Shown: piece by piece, positions 47,829-59,787 of the stretch
Layout: the number at the start of each line of letters is the position of its first letter
Numbering within the stretch: position 1 is the stretch's first letter
DNA from: Moniliophthora roreri
Taxonomy: Eukaryota > Basidiomycota > Agaricomycetes > Agaricales > Marasmiaceae
Direction: 5' to 3'
DNA: 64,000 nucleotides
NCBI GenBank assembly: GCA_001466705.2
Contig: LATX02000015.1
Coordinates: 38,896 to 102,895, forward strand
The notes under the pieces: model-generated
Told to the model about the DNA's origin: nothing
Seen by the model: the letters and a program-made list of their open reading frames with translations, nothing else
Database searches by the model: none
Made by a program: the position numbers and the translations under genes

Positions 47829-49357
47829 ATGGCTACCTCGTATGTCCTTTGTATAACTACACTCACTTCTTCATTTACTGATTTACATTGTCCAGGTCGA
47901 ACGCACACGAATTATTTCCGGGAACCTCAAAACTACTGCGGGCATGGGAGCCTCTCGGGCAGTCCGGAGTCGCTCAGTATGAGTGGCTGCTCAAGGTGTC
48001 GAAGGATACTGTTGCACAATATTCCTCTCAACTTCAGCAGTTACAACGAGCCATCAAGCACCACGAAGACAACCAGGTGCAATACCAATCTCTCTTTGCT
48101 CCCATTCGTGGACTACCTTGCGAAGTCCTATCCCAGATTCTTTTTTATGCACAGGAGCCCAACTACATCCATCCGGACCCTCGTTCGTGCAAATCATGGG
48201 CGACGGATGTGAGTCTCGTTTGCTACTATTGGCGCAATCTTGTTTCATCCACCTCCATATTTTGGGCTTCATTATGGGTGGTCCTTAAAGCCGGAGTAGA
48301 TTATCCTCCGGCAGTCATCGAACGCTTGAGAATGCACCTGGAACGCTCAAAATCTATCCCGCTCAAGTTGCATATTGTCCTTTGCGGAAGAGGTCCACTC
48401 TCGCCCTCTGGCTCGGAAGTTGTCCAGCTGATCTCGAACGCCTCTGGCGGTTGGAAATCGCTGACTTTCTGTGGGAAGGACGCTCACTTTCTCGACATTG
48501 GCCGCTTGTTCCAGCAGGTTCGCATTCAGCTCAATCTTTTGGAGGATTTGGATGTAGAGATGGGGGAGGACGACCCAGGAGTAAGCCATTGTATCTTTGA
48601 CCTCGTCGAGAGTTGGCCATCTACCATTCATACGCTCTCAATCAACCACTCCCATCACGTCGCAATCGAGAAGGTCCCCGAGCTCTCATTCCCCTTCGCC
48701 CATCTTACCCGCCTCCGTCTTGAAAACACCTTGCAGGCGGTCCTGGCATTGATTGGCCGGTGCGAAAACCTCGACTCCCTACATCTCACTCTCATTGCAC
48801 CGAAAGACGATGAAGCAAATTTCGATATGGATGATCCATGCTTCAGTAAACGGAAAGACGCGACGAGCAGGAGGAGGTACCCCTTGAAGAGGTTCGGGAA
48901 TCTCCAGGAGCTCACACTAGAGTTGCGTGGTCTCAACGATACGGACCATCATCTCCCATTTCTCCCTCTGTACAGAGTTTTGTACAGCATTTCAGCCCCT
49001 CGTCTTGCAACACTGGTTCTCAAATCTGATGCCACGACTCACGAGGAATCGCCTAGAAGCGCCGAAATCATCGAGAAAGGTGTTCATGAATTCCTTGCGC
49101 GGTGCTCACCACCCTTACTTCGCTTCCATTCTGTATGCATCCCTTTCAGGGATATGAACGTTATCCGTTTGTTGGAGCAGATGCCTAGTCTTCGCGCACT
49201 GGTCATCTGGGAAGTCACAAATACGCGGGAGGGGAAGCTTATCAAGAAGGGGAGGATGTGCAGCTATAGAGGCGCGCCATCTGCGATGAATCGAATCGTA
49301 ACAAGGTCGCTTTTGATCTCTCTGACGTCTTCTCAAAACACGTACAGGCCAAAGTGA
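47829..49357 (+). CDS. F-box protein, C-terminal splicing unresolved
   Basis: Likely substrate adaptor of an SCF ubiquitin ligase. Exon 1 (47829-47839, ATGGCTACCTC) joins exon 2 at 47896 through a 56-nt intron (GTATGT...TCCAG), giving MATSSNAHELFPGTSK. A short coiled coil (residues about 40-60) precedes the F-box-like helix block LFAPIRGLPCEVLSQILFYA (about residue 70), followed by DVSLVCYYWRNLVSSTSIFW. This is the usual form of the very large basidiomycete F-box families, with degenerate leucine-rich repeats after it. The frame closes at 49357, but family-like sequence resumes in another frame at about 49420-49690 (ILIPHLRHLQLHFH, RMAMPEKSLRSCLLRIDSD). Either a further intron that I could not place, or a frameshift, separates the two. 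A repeat insertion follows at 49710. Confidence 0.75.
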
Positions 49358-49419
49358 GCCAAAAGACCCAATTTTAGATTATAGACATCATATACTGATA
49401 CAAGTTTATGCTCTGTAGT

Positions 49420-49700
49420 AGATTCTACGTCTGGTATACTTATACCACATCTCCGGCATCTCCAGCTGCACTTCCATAGGGAAATCGGTGACCAAATTCT
49501 CGAGTCGATGCTTGAAGCGCGAATGGCCATGCCTGAAAAGTCTCTTCGTTCGTGTCTTCTGCGCATTGATTCGGATAGCCTAGAGCACCTGCTCAATGTA
49601 CCGCGTCTGCGTAACATTCAGAAGGCGGGACTAGCGTTGAGAGTGTGGGCTCCAAGAGACTTGATAGAACCTTTGATAGGTTATTCCCTTGGGAGGTACA
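49420..49700 (+). other. Probable last exon or detached 3' part of the F-box gene
   Basis: Frame reading TSGILIPHLRHLQLHFHREI and LEHLLNVPRLRNIQKAGLAL, typical of the C-terminal leucine-rich end of basidiomycete F-box proteins. No GT..AG pair that I could find joins it in phase to 47896-49357. Confidence 0.55.
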
Positions 49701-49709
49701 TCGGTAGGA

Positions 49710-49880
49710 TGACATCACCTGGCATTTCGGCATGCCATTGGCATGCCACCGGCATTTTGGCCCAAAATGCCAAAGGTAAAAGGCTAGGCCTGGTTTACCG
49801 AAATGCTGGTCAGTATTTCTGGGCCGGAGCTGACCCCCAAAAGGCCAAAAGGCTGGGTGGACCGGGGCCAAAAGGCTAGG
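49710..49880. mobile_element. MITE-like repeat after the F-box gene
   Basis: Rich in GGCATTTTGG, AAATGCC and CCAAAAGGC words in both orientations; matches 15846-16010 in inverse orientation. Smaller related words recur at 50195-50245 (AAATGCCATAAATGCC). Confidence 0.55.
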
Positions 49881-50499
49881 TCCGCTGGAGCAGGTAGTCG
49901 CATCCAGACGTGGTGAGTCATTGGAGCTACACAATTAGGTTATGCTACCATCTGGTGAGTGTATATAGATCCTCTACAAGACAAATCCATCTATAAATCA
50001 CCTATCACAGAGACAGTTGATCAAACATAGTGAGAAGACCATGTGATACCATTACTGGACAAAAATCACCCAGGAGAAAATCTTCTGAGTACACTTACTT
50101 ACTGTAAGGTCTGGAAGTAGTGTTACCAGGGCAGTAGGGGTCTTGAAACTAGCAGCAGATGTGTCGCCCTGTGGTCATTCTGGCCTTAACATTTTGAAAT
50201 GCTGGAAATGCCGTAAATGCCATAAATGCCATAAAAGGCCAAAAGGTGAGTTGTCAATCTACCGATGCTAGTGAAGTATCTACCGTCACTGGTGAGGGTT
50301 TTGGCGTATCTTCTACTACCATTTCTGAAGTAGAGTACCCTGCTAGATCTACGGTAGAATATACATAGTAGCAATTTCTTGATGTCTTGCTCTCCGTTTG
50401 CCCCATCTTGGGACTTTGCAGTGTTCCATTACAACTTGACCTCCAGTATCATTAATACACATACTCTATCAGATATATATAACACAATACACCGTATAC

Positions 50500-51796
50500 T
50501 TATGCTTGAGCAAATGCATAATCTGTATATCCTTTCCCGCTGTTATCACCAGGCACATAGAATGTGGATCGGCTGTACGGCGTGCAAGGTAAGTTCTTCA
50601 TCATCCGTATCGGAAGGTCAGGCTATACATTTACTAATCAGCCATCATAACACGAGATCAAGAAACGAACATACGTACATTAGAAGTAAAATACCTTCCA
50701 ACGGCAATCAACTCGTTCTCATGTTTCTCGGAAACGTCCAATGCCTTCTCCCTCGTGTATCCTCCGGCACTGATGAACACTTTCGGCGCCCATATTTCTC
50801 TCAAAAAGTCATTCGAACTGCTTTCTGGAGCCGCCGAATCCGAATCGTGATCACTCGCAATACGCGGCTCAACGACATGAAGATAGGCAAGCTTCGGGTG
50901 GCGCCTTTTTAGCTCGGTCGCCAAGTAGGAGAATGTCGGTTTTGGTTCTCCCATACCCATATCTACGCACGTCAAAAGTCAATACCACGGGAAGAAGGAC
51001 GAAAAACACGTACCTAGATAAGTACTCCAGGGACTAATCCTAACCGCCGTTCTCTCCTCTCCGACGACCTTGACGATCTCGTCCACAATCTCCAGCGCAA
51101 ATCTACTCCGATTATCCACGCTACCACCATACTCATCCGTTCGTTGGTTACTCACATCCTGCAGAAACTCATCGACTAGATAACCATGTGCCCCATGGAC
51201 TTCGACGCCGTCGAAACCTGCCCGTTCAATAGCGTTTCGGGCGGCGATGACAAAGTACTCCTTGATTTGTTGAATCTCGGAAAGTGTCATCTCACGCGGC
51301 GCAGGACCAGTTTTAGGTCTGTCGGACAGTGGAATTGAGGAAGGAGCGATATAGGGGTATCGTTCCCCAGTTTCAGGGCTTCTAGGAAGGAGGGAAGGTT
51401 GGGCACCGCGTCCACAAGCGACGAGTTGTAAGAAAATATATGAACCCTTGGCGTGGACTGCGTTGACGATCTGCATCCATAATCAATATCAGTTCAATCG
51501 CAAATGGCTTGCAGAATGCATACCTCCTTCCATGCCTGAATATCTTCCTCGCTATTGAACGACGACGCGTGCGGTACTCCATGTTGACTCGGATGCACGA
51601 TAGAGGCCTCTCCGATGATCAGCGTCCCAGGTGTACTAGCCCGTTGGGCATAGTACTCTTTCATAATGGGAAGTGGTACGGAGGATTCATTCGTCCTAAG
51701 ACGCGTCAGTGGCGCGTGTACGACGCGATGTTGGAGATTGAGACCGTGCCCGACAGTAAAGGGACGAAAGAGAGCGGGTGTGCCATCTATGACCAT
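50500..51796 (-). CDS. Old-yellow-enzyme family NADH:flavin oxidoreductase, 378 aa
   Basis: FMN-dependent reductase of the OYE family, which reduces activated C=C bonds of enals, enones or nitro compounds with NAD(P)H in the cytosol. Exons: 51524-51796, 51014-51470, 50679-50962 and 50500-50622 (1137 nt). Residues 1-91 give LFRPFTVGHGLNLQHRVVHAPLTR and the TIM-barrel start. The active-site pair lies in VHGAHGYLVDEFLQD (His-x-x-His, about residues 183 and 186), followed by QRTDEYGGSVDNRSRF, a family hallmark. The end has WAPKVFISAGGY, GRYFTSN and YSRSTFYVPGDNSGKGYTDY. Length agrees with fungal OYEs. Broken copies of its 3' end lie at 52690-52930 and 61420-61905, next to inhibitor segments E and F. 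Confidence 0.93.
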
Positions 51797-51815
51797 GGTG
51801 GAGAAGTTGTTAGTC

Positions 51816-51935
51816 CTTGCGTTCAGGCTACGGTGGATTATAAAGACCTGGAAGTACCCAGAGCGGGAATTTGCTGATTAATGGCCTAAGTTATTCTGCT
51901 TAGTGATCTTCCCCAGGGTTGAAGTTTACAGCTGT
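51816..51935. repeat. Direct repeat, left copy (OYE 5' flank)
   Basis: CTTGCGTTCAGGCTA...GGATTATAAAGACCTGG...TTTGCTGATTAATGG...TTCTGCTTAGTGATCT is repeated at 52402-52530. Both resemble the right half of the 26779 MITE. It lies 20 bp upstream of the OYE start codon. Confidence 0.65.
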
Positions 51936-52401
51936 TTCCGAATAATCGTAGGCCGCTTCGAAAAAAAAAAGCTATGATGACCAAGCACTTCACACACCCA
52001 CCATCAGTCCCCAACGTCGAGCACCCACAAAGCCCGAACGCCCAATAACACGCGTGTGCGCTCCACAGAAAATCTTTGTATCATATGTTGCTAGTCAGAG
52101 AGTAGAAATTTTTACACTCAACCATGTATTCCTGCCACCCACCGAACCAGCAGGGTAATCCTGGCAGACAATCGAGTGCTAACAATCAATGCCTTCTGGG
52201 TATGACGCCCAATCCCGTGCTAAGACAGCAAGATGTAGCGGTAGCGCAGCTGCGTCTTGCCCTCAATGAGGCTCTCTTGTTATTAGTCCTGCGCATCTGA
52301 ATTTGAATTTGGCTGGAAGGTCCTTATGATCGAAACTCGACGTGGAAACTTAGAAAAAATGGAAGTGAATTCGATCGAAAAAAAATTTGAGCCTCGACCG
52401 G
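51936..52401. other. Spacer between the two direct repeats
   Basis: About 470 bp with no recognised gene or structure beyond a poly-A tract near 51960. Confidence 0.4.
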
Positions 52402-52530
52402 CTTGCGTTCAGGCTAAGGCGGATTATTATAAAGACCTGGAAGTACCCCAGGTCGGGAGTTTGCTGATTAATGGGCCATTAATCTTCCGAATATGGCCGA
52501 AATTATTTATTCTGCTTAGTGATCTCCTCC
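52402..52530. repeat. Direct repeat, right copy
   Basis: Second copy of the 51816 repeat, with a 15-bp insertion (CTTCCGAATATGGCC region). A duplicated OYE promoter flank or a truncated MITE of the 26779 family. Confidence 0.6.
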
Positions 52531-52689
52531 AAGGTCGAAACTCGAAAACCGCGATATCAACGCCACCACTTCTGAATGGAGAAAGAAGATAAGATCTTCA
52601 TTGATCGAATGACCTGAAGTGCACCGCCGAAGCTCAGTCAATATAACTTGCCTTAGTATAATGATCAGCAAGGAGTCTAATTTCATATT

Positions 52690-52930
52690 GTTGGATTGAT
52701 CAATGCACCGTCATTTGAATGAACCTTGAAAGCAGTGAGAGAAAGGACTCACATAAATACTATTTTCTGTGTCGATGGTCCTCGTAACTTCCATGACCGA
52801 GGCAAGAGTTCGATTGATAGTAACTTGAATCATATGCCAAATTATGGCAAGTACACAGTAGCTGGTTGACGCCTGAGCAAAGGGACAACCTGTACATCCT
52901 TTACCACTGTTATCACCCGGTATCAGGCAT
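52690..52930 (-). pseudogene. Remnant of the OYE 3' end (short)
   Basis: Matches 61215-61480: GGTGATAACAGTGGTAAAGG (GDNSGKG) and a few following codons (CPFAQAS), then 3'-flank words CATATGCCAAATTATGGCAA. Only about 50 bp is coding. It adjoins inhibitor segment E. Confidence 0.65.
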
Positions 52931-53483
52931 TAATGTTGATGCCCCAACTCACCTGAATCTACGCTCAGTCATCATTCAAATCCCTAAATCAATTGCATTA
53001 CTCCTGCTACCCCTCATTTCAAAGGGCTTTCGCGGATACCTCCATTCGCTTAGTGGATATTGAGAAATATTGATTTGTTGGAGGTCAGACAAGTTGACAA
53101 AAATAGACAGTTCCTGACCACCAGAGGCAGAGAAGATGGGCGTTCCGCTGGTAGTTATCATGATCGTGGACAGAAGTTGAGAGCAGTACGCGAGTAGGTC
53201 TAGGCCCATTGGGTCCCGATTCGGATAAGATATCCGATAACGCGCTCAATGTTTCTGCCTATAGAGTTGGCGGAAACAAGTCGTTAGGTATTCTTCGTCC
53301 AATGGCATCCACCAATATTTCATCCAGCTCATTGATAAGAAGTGGTCAAACTTCCTATTTTCTTGACTTCAACAAAAAAACTCGCAATCGATCATTGTCG
53401 TAACTACTTATACAGACGGCTATTCAGAATTCTTGAGACTTTCCAAGACATCCACGTTGCAACATTCAGATGTTCTTGGACCT

Positions 53484-54083
53484 TTATTTATCAACGCGGA
53501 AAAACTGGAAGGTCTCATTCGGTGGGTAGAAGGGTGGGAAGGACGGCCCAACAATCAATGGTCGGCACAGAATCTTCAAAGCAACAAAGTCATGAACACG
53601 CATTGCTTACTTGTAGATCTATACTCACCTGGTCCTCTGGCTCTTCGGGAGCGACCCAGCCGTTATAGCGTTCTTCAGTGGTAATACTAAGCAAAGGCCG
53701 CGTGTCAATTTTTCGCGATGTAGATAAAGGGGCATGATACGTACACATAACTGTTTTTGCCTCCCCGCTCATCATCTATGATATGCCACTTGTCAAATTT
53801 GCCTCGATCCACCGTGATTGCAAAGACTTTGTCATCAATCTTAGCGGTCGGGTGGTCATCGACTTTAATGATATAAAGGTTGTCGTCAACTTTTTCGACA
53901 AACCACTGTAGAAACAATTAATGATCTCCAGGGCTAATGCTAAGCAAAATGAGAACAAACCTTGGGGGCCTCGACACCTCCAGGAAGCACAATAACGCGC
54001 TGTGGAAGGAGTGGTTCCTCGTCTGAATGACCAAGGTATTTCTTGCGGTTTTGGATGAAGGAGTAACCAGTTTCGAGAGGCAT
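53484..54083 (-). CDS. Cnispin-like (I66-type) protease inhibitor, copy E, 143 aa
   Basis: Exons 53961-54083, 53745-53905, 53629-53686 and 53484-53573 (432 nt). Starts MPLETGYSFIQNRKKYL; loop GHSDEEPLLPQR. Exon 2 has WFVEKVDDNLYII, then a distinct strand/loop (VDDHPTAKIDDK, TVDRGKFDKWHIIDDERGG). Exon 3 is ITTEERYNGWVAPEEPEDQ and exon 4 begins ILCRPLIVGPSFPPFY and ends FQFFRVDK. Intron 1 is 55 nt and slightly diverged (ends TCTACAG). All four exons are open. Confidence 0.77.
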
Positions 54084-54162
54084 GCTTGAAGAATCAATGG
54101 GAAGTTTGGGACTCTAGGAGAGCTTGAGGGATTATTCGCTCATCCAAGGTCCTTATATACGA

Positions 54163-54169
54163 AATACCT
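54163..54169 (-). promoter_or_regulatory. TATA box of inhibitor gene E
   Basis: TATATAA on the minus strand, 80 bp before the ATG, with the conserved GGACCTTGGATGAGCG context. Confidence 0.7.
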
Positions 54170-56740
54170 ACACCCCCATCCCATTTTCGTCCTCAAACTC
54201 ACTAATCCCTTTTAGTCTGCATCCACCACTCGGAATGACTTACTAACCTTGAAAGAAAGAACGGTTATATGGGGAATATGATGCTATTGGTCTGTCCCTT
54301 GGCCTCATGTCTGCCACCTTCCTACTCCATAAGCACCCCGAGATTAGAACGAGTTCATTCGGTTCCACCAAACCGTAAGTATGAATGTATACACGCCGCC
54401 GTAATCGTTCGGAGTCAGGCGAGTCAGACGAGCAACGTATAAGGACAACCGTATCCTTAATGGTGCCGCACTTTGTACAGCGGTATTCGCATACACATAA
54501 GGGGGCATTCCTACGTAACGCTTCGCGGGATTGTACCAGTCAAGTGTAGAAACATGCATTCTGTCTGTCCGTCTGCATCACGATCTTCCGAGAAGTCTCG
54601 CCTCTCTATTCGACTTTACGTGGTAGAATGTGACGTCTCCGCACTTTTCTGGTACAACCCCGCAAAGCCTTGTGATATTTCGTGAACCGAATGGACTCGC
54701 TGTGGCGTACCCGAATAAACTCAAGTCTCGACGTAAACCAAGCGGTTTCGAGCATGCAGAGTGAGTTCCAGCCTTTCCATAGTGAACATGATATGGTAAA
54801 ATATTAATCGTGAGTTCTGGGGTGCTTCGAGTGGAAAGGTAGGAGACATACAGTCCTTCCTTTTCGGAGTGAATATGGCGACATTAGCGTATTGCTGTCA
54901 GTCAGCCTTTTCTCTCTGGCTTCGATCAAACATGTTCCTGACAAGCATCGCAGGGTGCCCAGTATCTATACTTTTCCTAACTGTCAATTCTGATTGAGAA
55001 GTGAAGGGAAACGTTCACATCGCGATGAGATCAGAACCTTCAAGCTTCAAGGCGGCGGCTTAGTCTTCTTTACGTCTTCCTCCGCACAAACGTGTGTACC
55101 CATAGTATCGGTGCCTCCAGTCTATGCATATGTCGTAGAAGGTCCGAGCTTGATGGGCAAATCGCCAGGTTAAGGCTTTTCGCATCTCCGCCTACACGCA
55201 TCGCGAGCCTTGAAGGTATCGTTCATCGAATATTACAAATTTAATGACATCAATTAATTGCAGCTTTGTCTTCTTTTGTTTCTAGAAGGCTTCCTATTGA
55301 TTATGACTATAATTAAAGGCGATTAAGGGTCATTAGCACGGGTGCATATGCGCAGGGTCCGGTAGCGCACCTCCGCTCTATCTCATCGTTCGTATTTCCC
55401 GATAGCTAACTTATGCCTCAGAAGATGAGTTTGGCTCGGACTTGTCCTGACCGGTCCTAATGGCGTCAATGATGGTAGTGACCGGAATTGGACGATGTAA
55501 GTTGAAAAGAAAAGGTTTTCCCCAATTTGGAGTTTATCGCCGCGTCAAGCGCCTATCAGGCATGCTGACTCGGTCGACGTTTAGTCTAACTCTGTTTATA
55601 GTGAGCAGGCTCCAGGGGCGCATTATGAACGCACAAAATGCAACGAAGGGACTCACCTCCCGGGATTCAGCAATATACGCCTTAGGCGCCGCATCGGGAT
55701 ACCCGTATCGGGAGCCCATTATCGCCATCGACTAGCCACACATACAAAGGGCATACACAAACAACACCATAACACCCTGCTCTATATGGTCCCCCCTCCT
55801 CGATCGTCAATTCAATCCCGACTTGCCACCATCCTCGAGGATGAGAATGCAGTTTCCGAGGTAAAGCTGTGGGAGGAGCAGACGGGCTTTTTTTCAGCGT
55901 CTGAAGTGATGTACAGTAATGGACCAGGTCCCGAACGTATCCTCGCTATAGGCCTCTGCGGAGATTGCACGCGAATCGACAAGTAAACAGCGTAAGCTTG
56001 TGAAACCCTTTTGGGTTAAGTCACTGTAGAGTTGGGATGATTCGTTGGAGGTGATAAGGGTTTATTGGGTGAGCATGCACCAAAATTTATTTCCGCCAGA
56101 GTTAGAGCCCAACGCATTTCAAGAGCACGACGTGCATTACCCAATTAAGTTCAAGAATTATAGTTCATTGGCGGGGAAAATTCGAACAAAAGATTGATAA
56201 ACTAGGGTATCTGAGATTAGGCGAATGGTTAGTGGCATGTCATTGAAGAACGGCCTCATCATCGTAGCCCTCATCACTCACCTCGTTCCTCGAAATCAAC
56301 ACCACCTGCTCCCCTCCAAGGTGCTCAAACGAGAGGCTGATTTTTATTCTTGATGAATTAGAGATATCCCAAAAATATGGAGTTGGAAGTGCAAGGCGAC
56401 GTGTCAGCGTGAGGAGGCCGAGTCGGAGAAAGAGTAGAAAAAGTCGAAATATGTCGTTAGCTGTGACAAGGACCGTCGTGGGAATTTTATCTGGAGAGAA
56501 AAATTCTCGGCGAACGCCGGAGTCTATGAACTCGTGTGTTGTCTTGTATCGCCTTAGCTCCGATTGCCCACCGTGGATGATAATCTCAAAGTTCAGCACT
56601 TTAGTCGCGGAAGACACAACTCATACAGGAACCGACGTAATACGAAACGACGAAGACGATTAGTACGGGCCGCCTATCTCCGCGAGTACACAATAGCATA
56701 CGGAATTAGGTTACCTAGGTATAATAATTTTAGCGGCGGA

Positions 56741-57461
56741 TGCCCATGTACGGAAGGCGTCTCAGACAAGCTATCGCTTGGGATCCAAGAGGTATTAGGT
56801 TCCACCAATCTGTATACCCGAGTCGTCGCATGGCAAGGTGATTGGCGAAACGGCACACTTGGCCGAACACAAGCCACCAATATTCCTTTGTTCTGTCCTA
56901 TCCAGGGATGTACGGACATTCGTTGGAAGTATAACATTCAGAGACACCTGATTGACTGTCATGGAAAAGACTGGCATACCTTTGTTTCACAGGCATTCCT
57001 TGAAAAGGCGCGGGTCACAGAGTACGAGCAAAATCTGCCTGGGAATACCTGCTGAAAGAGTGGTTCACTGGCCTCCAGAATCAGCCAAGATCGCTGCGCC
57101 CCCAATGACACCCCGAAAGTCCCAGAAACGTACCTCGAATGCAGCCGTTCTCTTCACTGCACCCTTGAGAACCCGTGTGGCAAAGAATCAGAAAAATGGT
57201 CCTATCATTCAATAGAATAGATAAATTCTTGTGATATTGACTTGAGAAATAATTTTACATATCTCCATAATAAAAAAGTGGTTGAACGGAGGGGAAGATG
57301 GTGGTAAGAAAGAAGACTCTTCAACACTTGTCAAACTTGAAGCGAGCAGAAGACGGAGCTTGTGTCATGGCCGGCAAGAGCATGCCGACTCGCCAATCAC
57401 CTCGCCATGCGACAACTCGGGTATACGAATCGGTGGAATCTGGAACCTCTTGATTTCTTGT
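56741..57461 (+). other. Insertion with C2H2 zinc-finger reading frame between segments E and F
   Basis: About 720 bp foreign to the inhibitor segments. The plus-strand frame, open to 57055, contains FCPIQGCTDIRWKYNIQRHL and then IDCH: a C-x4-C-x11-H-x4-H zinc-finger pattern. The stretch GGTTCCACCAATCTGTATAC...GGTGATTGGCGA (56800-56855) recurs inverted at 57370-57450, with RVVAWQGDWR readable in the first copy. It looks like exon pieces of one gene captured in inverted arrangement; start, end and mobility are unknown. Confidence 0.5.
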
Positions 57462-57633
57462 CTAATGGCGTCCACCAATATCTCATCCAGCTCACTTCCT
57501 ATTTTTGTTGACTTCAACCAAAAAAATTTGTAATTCATCAATGTTGTAACTACTTATACAGACAGCTATTCAGAGTTCTTCAGATTTCCAAAGACATCCG
57601 TGCCACAACATTCAGACGTTCTTGGTCCTTTAG

Positions 57634-58229
57634 TTACCAGACACGGGTAAACTGGAAGGTCTCATTCGGTGGGTAGAAGGGTGGATCGGATGGCCCAACA
57701 ATCAATGGTCGGCACATAATCTTCAAAGCAATGAAATGATGAGTACGTGTCGCCTATTTGTATATCTATACTCACCTGTTCATATGGTTCATCGGGAGCA
57801 ACCCAGCCTTTGAAGCGTTCTTGAGTTGTAATACTAAACAAAGCCTGTGTGTCAATTTCTCATGATGTAGGCAGAGGAATGTGACGCGTACACATAACTA
57901 TCTTTGCCTCCCCGCTCATCGGGTATGATATACCAAACCTCAGGATCGGATCCCTCAACCGTTACGGCAAAGACTTTGTCCTCAATCGCACGGGTCCGGG
58001 CTTCATCGATCGTAATGGTATATTGGTCGTCGCCAACTTTTTTGACATTCCACTGCAGACACAGTTAGTGATCTCTAGGCTGATGCTTAGCAAAATGAGA
58101 ATGAACCTTGGGGGGCTTGACACCATCAGGGAGCACGATAACGCGCCGTGGAAGGAGTGGTTCTTCATCTGTAGCAGCAAGGTATTTCTCGCGGTTTTGG
58201 ATGAAGTAGGAACCATTTTCGAGAGGCAT
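57634..58229 (-). CDS. Cnispin-like (I66-type) protease inhibitor, copy F, 142 aa
   Basis: Exons 58107-58229, 57892-58052, 57776-57833 and 57634-57720 (429 nt). Starts MPLENGSYFIQNREKYL; loop AATDEEPLLPRR; then VIVLPDGVKPPK. Exon 2 starts WNVKKVGDDQYTI (Asn where others have Phe/Tyr). Exon 3 is ITTQERFKGWVAPDEPYEQ. The last loop is LIVGPSDPPFYPPNETF and the end FQFTRVW. The second intron starts GTACGC. Closest in sequence to copy A. Confidence 0.77.
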
Positions 58230-58298
58230 ACTTTAAGAATGAATGGGAAGTTGGGAACTCTAGTAGAGCTTGAGGTATTATTCGCTCATCCAAAGTCC

Positions 58299-58305
58299 TT
58301 ATATA
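58299..58305 (-). promoter_or_regulatory. TATA box of inhibitor gene F
   Basis: TATATAA on the minus strand, 70 bp before the ATG. Confidence 0.7.
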
Positions 58306-59787
58306 CGAAATACCTGCACCCTCATCCCATTTTTGTCCTCATGTTCATTAATCCATTTTAGCCTGCATCCACTATTCGCAATGACTCACTAACCTTGAAA
58401 GACAGAACGGTTCTGTGAGGGGTATGATGCTGTTAGTCTGTCCCTTTGCCTCATGTCTGCCACCTTCTTACTCCATTTTGGGTCCATCGCTCGCGAGTTC
58501 ATTCGGTTCCCTCGAACCGTTGGTATGGATGTACATACGTCGCCGTAATCGTTCGGAGTCAGACGAGCAACCCATATACTGTAGTACGGATAAGGACAAC
58601 CGTATCCTTGATGGTGCCGCACTTTGTACAGCAGTATCCACGTACACATTTAGGGCCATCCTACATCGGTTCGACGCAAGACTTTGCGGGGTCATACCAG
58701 CCAAGTGTGGAGACATGCATTCTGTCTGTCGGTTTTGTCACAAGCTTCAGAGAAATCTCACCCTGGGCCGCAGGAGCACTGACGTCTCTATTCGACTTTA
58801 CGTGGTAGAATACGACGTCTCCGCACTTGTCTGGTACAACCCCGCAAAGCCTTGTGATGACTCGTGAGCCGAATGAACTCGCTGTGGCGTACCCGAATGA
58901 ACTCGAGGCTCGACGTAAAGAGAATGATTTCGAGCATGCAGGGTGTGTTCCAACTAAGTATTCCATAGTGAACATGGAACATGACATGGTAAAATATCGA
59001 TCGTGAGTTCTAGGGTGCTTCGAGTAGAAAGGCAGGAGACATACAGTCCTTCCTTCTCGGAAGAAGAGGTCGCAGATCTTTCCTTTTCGGAGTGAATATG
59101 ACATCAGCACTTCGCTGTCAATCAGCCTTTTCTCTCTCTGGCGCCGATTAAACATGTTCCTGACAAGCGTTGTAGGGTGCCCAGTATCTATACTTTCCCT
59201 AACTGTCAGTTCTGATTGGGTTTCAAACGTTCACAATGCTATGAAATCAGAAACTTCAAGCTTCAAGGGTGGCGGTGGCTTGGTTTTCTTTACGTCTTTC
59301 TCTCCATAAACGTGTGTACCCATAGTGTTGCAGAGGGTTCGAATTTGATGGACGAATCGGCGGAATAAGGCTGTTCGCATCTCCGTCTACATTGCATCGC
59401 GAGCTTTGAAGGTGCCGTTCATCGAATATTACAAATTTAATGACAGGACGTGGGCATCGGTTAATTGCAATTTTGTCTTCTTTCGTTTCTCACCTCTACC
59501 CCACCACTCGTATGACTTATACCTCAGAAGATGAGCTTGACTCGGACTTGTCTTGATCGGTCCTAATGGCGTTAATGATGGTAGTGACTGGAATTGGACG
59601 ATGCAAGTTCAGAGGAAAGATTTTTTCCCAATTTGGAGTTAATCGCCGCGTTAAGCGACCACCTGCCAGGCTGACCTAATCCTATTAATGGTGAGAAGGC
59701 TCCAGGGGCGCATTATGAACGCATTTATGCCATGAAAGGACTCACCTCTTGGGTCACGTGAAAAGGTTTTACGCTCTAGGAGCCGCA

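Larger units (their letters stand above)
53200..56740 (-). repeat. Inhibitor segment E (inverted)
   Basis: Minus-strand copy of the same segment, with 3' UTR at 53210-53480, gene, promoter and spacer up to about 56740, where similarity stops. The spacer frame has TGA at the FRRW position (near 55895), as in segment B. Confidence 0.83.

Noticed and set aside
58661..59155. 164-codon minus-strand frame in segment F spacer
   Set aside because: The matching regions in the other segments are broken at different points, and the frame has no recognisable domain.
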